Assembly: GCA_973895155.1 (NCBI GenBank)
Contig: OZ316895.1
Coordinates: 930,001-994,000 of the forward strand
DNA from: Marsupella aquatica
Taxonomy: Eukaryota; Marchantiophyta
DNA: 64,000 nucleotides
Direction: 5' to 3'
Part shown: positions 58,890 through 64,000 of the stretch, in pieces
Layout: each line of letters begins with the position of its first letter
Position numbering within the stretch: position 1 is the stretch's first letter
Notes under the pieces: model-generated
Database searches by the model: none
What the model was told of the DNA's origin: nothing
What the model saw: only the letters and a program-made list of their open reading frames with translations
Position numbers and translations under genes: made by a program

Positions 58890-59844
58890 CACTAATCCTT
58901 TCAGCTTTACCGTGCTTTGGACTTGAGTCTAATGGCTTTGTGTCCATCAAAGCTTCCACTTCGCAAAGTCACCCTCCTCTAAATTAAAAACAAACCTTAG
59001 GGCAGGGTTCCATGTGGGTAAGGTGAGGAGTGAGCAGCCACACGGATGCCCCAAGGACTTTGGGCCGCCTGCCACACAGGGGCGGTATTGGGGAGCAGGG
59101 GGTGCCTCGGCAGTGGGGCGCGAGGAGGCGCGAGCCCACGCACTCCTTGTGGGGTGCCCTTGCCCCTCGTGGGATACCATCCTGCCCCGGTCACCTGCCA
59201 GTGGGCGGTAACTCCATCCGCAGCCCGACCCGGCCCAACCGAGTCAACCTGGCTGCGGCGACTGGCCCAACCTGGCTGCTGCTTCCCAATTCGCACTCCC
59301 GCTGCCGATGTTTGCCTCCCACTTACGACCGTGCCTTGCAAAAACAAACGCTCCCAGACACAGCTCCTGCCATAGCTTTGAGGCGGCTTGAAGGTCTGCA
59401 TTGTTGCTTCCACCATAGGTTGGCTTCTGCTGATGTTGCTGCTGGCGCCATAGCTCCCATTGTTGCCAGCACACTTCTACAATCTTTTGTGAATGACCCG
59501 GTGAGCTTCACGGCTGGCGTCCAAAGTTGGGTTCATTTTGGGGCCCTGGCAAAAAGGCCTTGGGCACCTGGAATTGGGCGAAGGGCGTGGGGAACAAGAG
59601 GGCGGGGGGCAGTGCATAGTTGTCACATGCGACTCTGGCCCAGCCAGCCAACAACCTCCCAAGTCGTTGGATGCGAGGGGCAGGGTGGGTCCGCGCTCCC
59701 TCCTCGTACGCACATGGAACCTTACTCTTACTCCATCAGAAACTCATTCAGGGACTACCCCACCCTTTCCCTCTCCTGTTTGTTTTTTTGCCTTGAAAAA
59801 CTCTTTATATTACACACCAGAAATCTTACTATAAAAGCGCCAAG
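58890..59844. other. No supported gene (GC-rich)
   Basis: GC-rich sequence with long overlapping frames on both strands (for example plus 59030-59860, minus 58997-59416). None has a domain; open length here follows from composition. Confidence 0.45.
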
Positions 59845-60235
59845 TGAAGTCTACTCTTGAGGCTAAGTCTAGAGTGAAGCCTCTAGACCGTAACTCTATG
59901 GCCATCATGTGCATGGAAGACACTCATGACATGACTATGATGTATGTACATGTCAATTTTTTGTGATAATTTTTAAGTATTTACATTCAAAAAATATAGG
60001 CACTATGGCCCCACCACAACAGATGTGTATAGAAGATGGATGTGGATACAAATCCCCCCCCCCCCACAATTTTTTTATCATGTCATTAACCTTCAAAGAA
60101 TATGAATAGATAATATATTTTGATAATTTTTTTATTGTCCTCTTCGCTATTCAATAGAGAATATATTTTGATAATTCTTTTATTGTCCTCTCCACTATTC
60201 ACGTTCAAAGAACGGGTAGTCGGGGCTAGTCAAAG
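59845..60235. repeat. Dispersed AT-rich repeat, copy 3
   Basis: Ordered word matches to 22370-22760: 'ctagagtgaagcctctagaccgtaactctatggcc', 'gctatgatgtatgt', 'ggccccaccacaacagatgtgtata', 'cttcaaagaatatgaa', 'attcacgttcaaagaac'. Contains a 14-base C run near 60055 and an internal duplication of 'gataatatattttgataatt'. Confidence 0.65.
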
Positions 60236-60322
60236 TTTAATACATTTCTGTATCAATGTGGTGGTAGTGGATATGATGACAAGCAAATGACAGTAGCTCA
60301 TGGCATTCTCATGTACACACCC

Positions 60323-60500
60323 AAGCTCCAAGTCTCACTTGAAGTGAAGGGCCTTGAGGTGCACATTAATTAAACAATTGAGCTTTGTCAAAGAACCTTG
60401 CCCATGGTTTTCAAAGCTCCAAGTCTCACTTGAAGTGAAGGGCCTTGAGGTGCACATTAAACAATTGAGCTTTGTCAAAGAACCTTGCCCATGGTTTTCA
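60323..60500. repeat. 91-bp tandem duplication
   Basis: Units at 60323 and 60414 begin AAGCTCCAAGTCTCACTTG and are nearly identical; the first has an extra 'taat' in CACATTAATTAAAC. Confidence 0.9.
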
Positions 60501-60910
60501 TGGCTTTAAGACATATACTTGATGGACCCCCTAGTGGAAAACCTGCAGTGAGGCAACATGCCCCAACTTTCCATCTATTACAGTCTGGACCACATCCCAA
60601 ATTCCATAAGTTGAGTTCTTATGTGGTGCCTTTTTGTGACATTCACCATTTCAGACTTGCCATGTCAATTGCACAAGGCTTGAACATGCCCCAACTTTTC
60701 ATCTATTACAGTTTGGACCCCCATCCCAAATTCCTTAGGTTGACTTCTTGTGTGGTGCCTTGTTGTGTCGTTCACCATTTCAGACTTACCATGTCAGTTG
60801 CACAAGGCGCTAGCATAGTAAAGCTTACCAGGGTCAATGATGCTCCGTACGTACGCTACCAAGTCTACGACAGGAAGCACTATTTACGATCACGTAATGT
60901 CTTCTTGTGA
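60485..60910 (+). other. ORF created across a 128-bp tandem duplication
   Basis: 141-codon frame. Its middle holds two 128-base units starting at 60555 and 60683 (AACATGCCCCAACTTT...), translated as repeated blocks with HHFRLAMSIAQG and HHFRLTMSVAQG. Since 128 is not a multiple of three, the frame shifts relative to the unit between copies except where small differences restore it. No domain; real coding is doubtful. Confidence 0.35.
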
Positions 60911-61077
60911 AAACATAATGGATTATCCAATGGATTATGTCTACGGTTTGTTTTTGTCTGGTAGGACTAGGCAAGTCACAAGCATTGGGATTGAATGACA
61001 AATCCACCAAAATCCACATTGACCCTACTCCAACTGCCCACATAGGAGCCTTCCTATTTTCACCTATGGCATTGTTA

Positions 61078-61435
61078 GAGATTTCTCAAGTCCTTGTATG
61101 GATTGAAGCAGTCTCCCAGACAATGGAACAAGCGATTTGATGATTTCATGTTTGCTCAAGGTTTTACAAGGATGGTGTATGATCCTTGTGTGTATACAAA
61201 ATCAATCAAGAATGATGTATTTGGTTTCATCATTCTAGTTATCTATGTGGATGACATGTTGATTGTGACTAAAGATCAATCTGAGGTTGACAATCTCAAG
61301 GCAAAATTGAGTGTTGAATTTAGGATGAAAGATCTTGGTAAGGCCAAGAGGATCTTAGGGATGGAGATTTTTAGGAACTCTGAAACTGGACAATTGTGTT
61401 TGAGTCAAGGCCAGTATGCAAGGAAAGTTCTTACA
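61078..61435 (+). pseudogene. Ty1/copia reverse transcriptase fragment
   Basis: Reads LKSLYGLKQSPRQWNKRFDD, FGFIILVIYVDDMLIVTKDQ (catalytic YVDD), MKDLGKAKRILGMEI and LCLSQGQYARKVL, the palm and thumb of copia RT. It starts abruptly inside RT at ~61078 and ends at ~61435. There it is fused in register of orientation, but not of domain order, to the pre-integrase region of a copia element. The same LLKSLYGLKQSP segment recurs at the right edge of the window (63955 onwards). Confidence 0.85.
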
Positions 61436-64000
61436 CGGTTTCCAACGGGTCAGTGTTGATGGGAAATGAAATCCCAAGTCAATGTCATGACATATGGTAT
61501 CGTAGCCATAGTGTATCGAAAACATACAAGTCACCGGCAATGCATATGTGCAAGCTGCTAGCAACCAACATGCATAGAAAAAGTCCAATCACATTCCCAA
61601 GTGCCAAGAAAAAGCAACTGAGGTGGTATGTACGTAGTGGAGGTGTAAACCTCTGTATATAAAAGGCGTAAGAGAAACAATTGTACTGAAATCGAATCAA
61701 AACCGGCAGGATGCCAAGATCGGCCGGGAGCATCTAACAAATCACTGTGTGAATCTCGTGTACGAAACCGACGAGCACTGTCTGAGCTCTGTCAACAGCG
61801 ATTCAAAAAGAACTGAAAAACCGACAAAGAAAGACATGCCCTAAGTAGATCAAGTCAAGGCGTCACACTAACAAGCACGTTTTGCTTCAAGAACGGCCCA
61901 GACTTGCTACAAGAACATGACACTAACTCAAGTAGTACACTAGCCCTAACTACATACCTAGCGGGCATGCGAGGGACATGCCGATGTGCACAAGCGGCAC
62001 TGTCCCTCGGCATGACATCAAGTTGTTGGACTTGGATCTGTAAGATTTCAGATGTTTGATGATGCTGTGAGAACGTTGAGGAATGTGAGACATATTCCCA
62101 GCATGATGAAAAATCTCATTTCACTTGGAGTTTTAGAAGCAAATGGCCATCAGTGGAGTTCTGCTAATAGTGTCCTTCAAGTTTCAACTGGTACTAAAGT
62201 TGTATTGAAGGGAAAGAGACATAGCAATCTATACGTTTTGGAGGGCAGTGTAGTCTATGATGAAGCCAATGTAACCTTATCTCATGAGGAGACGGCCCGG
62301 CTGTGGCACTTCCGTTTGGGCCACATGAGTGAAAAAGGTTTGGTTATTCTTCAGAAGAAAAGATTACTTTCTAATTTGCAATCTTGCAAGTTGAAATTCT
62401 GTGAGCATTGTGTGCTTGGGAAGCAGCACAGGAAACCCTTTAGAGTTGGAACTCACACCAGCAAGGAGGTACTTGAGTATGTACATAGTGATGTGTGGGG
62501 TCCAGCCCTTACTCCCTCACATTTTGGACGATTATACTATGTCCCGTTCATAGACAATTACTCAAGGTATGTGTGGATATACTTTCTACATAGTAAGTCT
62601 GATGTTTTTGCCACTTTTAAGGAGTGGAAAGCCCAAGTTGAAAATCAGACTGGTAATAAGGTGATATATCTTCGATCGGATAACGGCGTTGCATATAGTT
62701 TCGGGGAATTTGGAACATATTGTAAGGAGCAAAGGATTACCCGTCATCTCACAACAAGTTATACTCCTCAGCAGAATGGTGTTTCTGAGATACTCAACCG
62801 AACACTATTGGACCGCTCGAGGAGTATGTTGAGTCAATCATGCTTACCACATGAGTTTTGGGCTGAAGCTGTCAACACTACAGCTTATTTGGTAAATTTT
62901 CCTCCATCCAGTTCTATTGGATTCAAGACGCCATTTGAAATGAGGTACGCGCGTCCAACAGATTACTCACATCTAAGGATTTTTGGATGTGATGCTTATG
63001 TGCTTACACCTTCCCAGCTTCGATCCAAGCTGGAGTCCAAGTCGAAGAAGTGTATTTTCCTTGGCTATCAGAAAGGTGTAAAGGGCTATAGGTTATGGGA
63101 TCCAGTAACCTGTAAGCTAATTGTCAGTAGAGATATGTCCTTTAATGAATCCAGATCATCAAAGGAGGGGGAGAGTTCTCAGGACTCCCATACTGACAAG
63201 GGGAAATCTCCCATCCCGGACCAGGTTGAGGGGGAGATTAGTCATGATGCTGTTCATGACAGGAGAGATGGAGAAGCTCCGGGCTTGGAGCTGGTTCCTG
63301 TGATGGAACAAGAGGAGCAAATTGTTGCTCGGGTACCTCAAATTCAACCAGCAGCAGCAAATTAGCATGAGTCATCTACTAGAAGAACTTCCAGTTGTTC
63401 TACTAGAGCTCCTACCAGGTATGGTCAATGGGCAAACTCATCTAAGCTAAATGATATTGACATTGCACCTGATGAAGATGACATGGCTTTGATCTTAGAA
63501 GAAGGAGAACCGTCTTCGTACAGCGAGGCTTGTGCTTCAGAGCAGAAGCATGAGTGGAATGCAGCAATGCAGAGGGAGTTGCAATCTTTGAGTGTCAACA
63601 AAACATGGGAGTTGGTGGAGCTTCCAAGACGTCAGCAAGTGGTGGACAGCAAGTGGATTTACAAGTTGAAGGACAGTCCTTCAGAGGGTGGAGATAAGAT
63701 CTACAAGGCAAGGCTTGTTGCCAAGGGATTCACTCAAGAGAAAAGAGTGGATTACAATGAGGTCTTTTCATCGGTGGCTAAGTATTCCACAATTTGGATC
63801 TTGTATTAGCTTGTTGTGTTTTTTGGTCTGGTGATGAATCAGATGGATGTTGTTACTACTTTTCTCTATGGCAACTTGGAAGAGTTGATCTTCATGAGAC
63901 AGCCACAGTTAGGCTTTATGAAGAAGAGCCAAGAGAACTTAGTTTGCAGATTGCTCAAGTCCTTGTATGGATTGAAGCAGTCTCCCAAACAGTGAAACAA
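61436..64000 (+). pseudogene. Ty1/copia pol: pre-integrase, integrase, start of RT (continues past window)
   Basis: Begins SNGSVLMGNEIPSQ, interrupted by LTR C after 61482, and resumes VVGLGSVRFQMFDDAVRTL after it. The GAG-pre-integrase HHCC is LWHFRLGHM and CEHCVLGKQHR. Integrase core: EYVHSDVWGPA (D), IYLRSDNGVAY (D), YTPQQNGVSEILNRTL (E). Its C-terminal domain has RIFGCDAYV and CIFLGYQKGVKGYRLW. RT starts at WNAAMQRELQSLSVNKTWEL and QMDVVTTFLYGNLEELIFM. Stops: TAG 63363-63365 in the INT-RT linker, TAG 63807-63809 in RT, TGA near 63991 where W is usual (SPKQ-x-NK). It encodes the copying and insertion enzymes when intact. RT palm, RNase H and 3' LTR lie beyond the window. Confidence 0.9.
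61483..62017 (+). repeat. Solo LTR copy C (535 bp) with tcaa target duplication
   Basis: TGTCATGACATATGG ... CGGCATGACA, closely similar to LTR copies A and B. TATATAAAAGG at 61656-61666 is its promoter TATA. Flanked by TCAA at 61479-61482 and 62018-62021. Removing it with one TCAA restores the copia frame ...NEIPSQ/VVGLGSVR.... Only one LTR remains, as after LTR-LTR recombination. Confidence 0.93.

Noticed and set aside
59030-59860. 276-codon plus-strand frame
   Set aside because: Located in GC-rich sequence with equally long antisense frames; no recognisable domain.
1-64000. CRISPR arrays, rRNA genes, bacterial operons
   Set aside because: No regularly spaced identical repeats with unique spacers, no rRNA-like blocks, and gene structure is eukaryotic.

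Overview
The window looks like nuclear DNA of a green plant in the broad sense (Streptophyta). One host-type gene is clear: a single-domain plant PP2C phosphatase split by GT-AG introns. Nearly all other recognisable coding sequence is decayed LTR retrotransposon (Ty3/gypsy and Ty1/copia), plus a LINE tail, tRNA-headed SINE-like pieces, a TIR element and several tandem repeats. A Ty3/gypsy polyprotein carrying a C5 DNA methyltransferase points to a streptophyte (charophycean) alga, because such elements have been reported from charophytes. That placement is an inference; I cannot name the species.

Layout. 1-7.3 kb: no supported gene; a SINE-like head near 2.05 kb and a GC-rich minisatellite at 3.7-4.3 kb. 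7.3-15.84 kb: a GC-rich, plus-strand, decayed Ty3/gypsy-like element. It has an upstream TATA box, a long coiled-coil ORF of unknown family broken by stops, gag (interrupted by a ~640-bp TIR element with a target duplication), protease and the start of RT. At ~15.84 kb it is fused to the 3' end and LTR of a copia element. 16.65-30.4 kb: no supported gene, only repeats. 30.41-45.42 kb: one nested block. Two direct copies of a ~536-bp LTR lie head to tail with 2 bp between them and share a 4-bp target duplication (tggg). The second copy is split by a 13.9-kb insertion. That insertion holds a minus-strand Gag-PR-DNMT-RT-RNaseH-INT-PHD gypsy element and a separate minus-strand tyrosine recombinase gene (DUF3504/Crypton type) with an intron. 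45.4-54.9 kb: no supported gene; hairpins and tandem duplications. 54.97-56.48 kb: the PP2C gene on the minus strand. 58-60.9 kb: SINE-like head, LINE tail, dispersed and tandem repeats. 61.08-64 kb: copia sequence (RT piece, then pre-integrase, integrase and RT), interrupted by a third copy of the same LTR with its own 4-bp duplication (tcaa).

The retroelement frames are interrupted mostly by TAG codons, several at places where glutamine is expected. That fits C-to-T decay at methylated CAG sites as in plant genomes. The most interesting objects are the methyltransferase and PHD-finger cargo of the gypsy element, the adjacent tyrosine recombinase gene flanked by direct repeats and beside a large palindrome, and the LTR-LTR junction that hosts both. 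All calls were made by reading; no alignment or database search was run.
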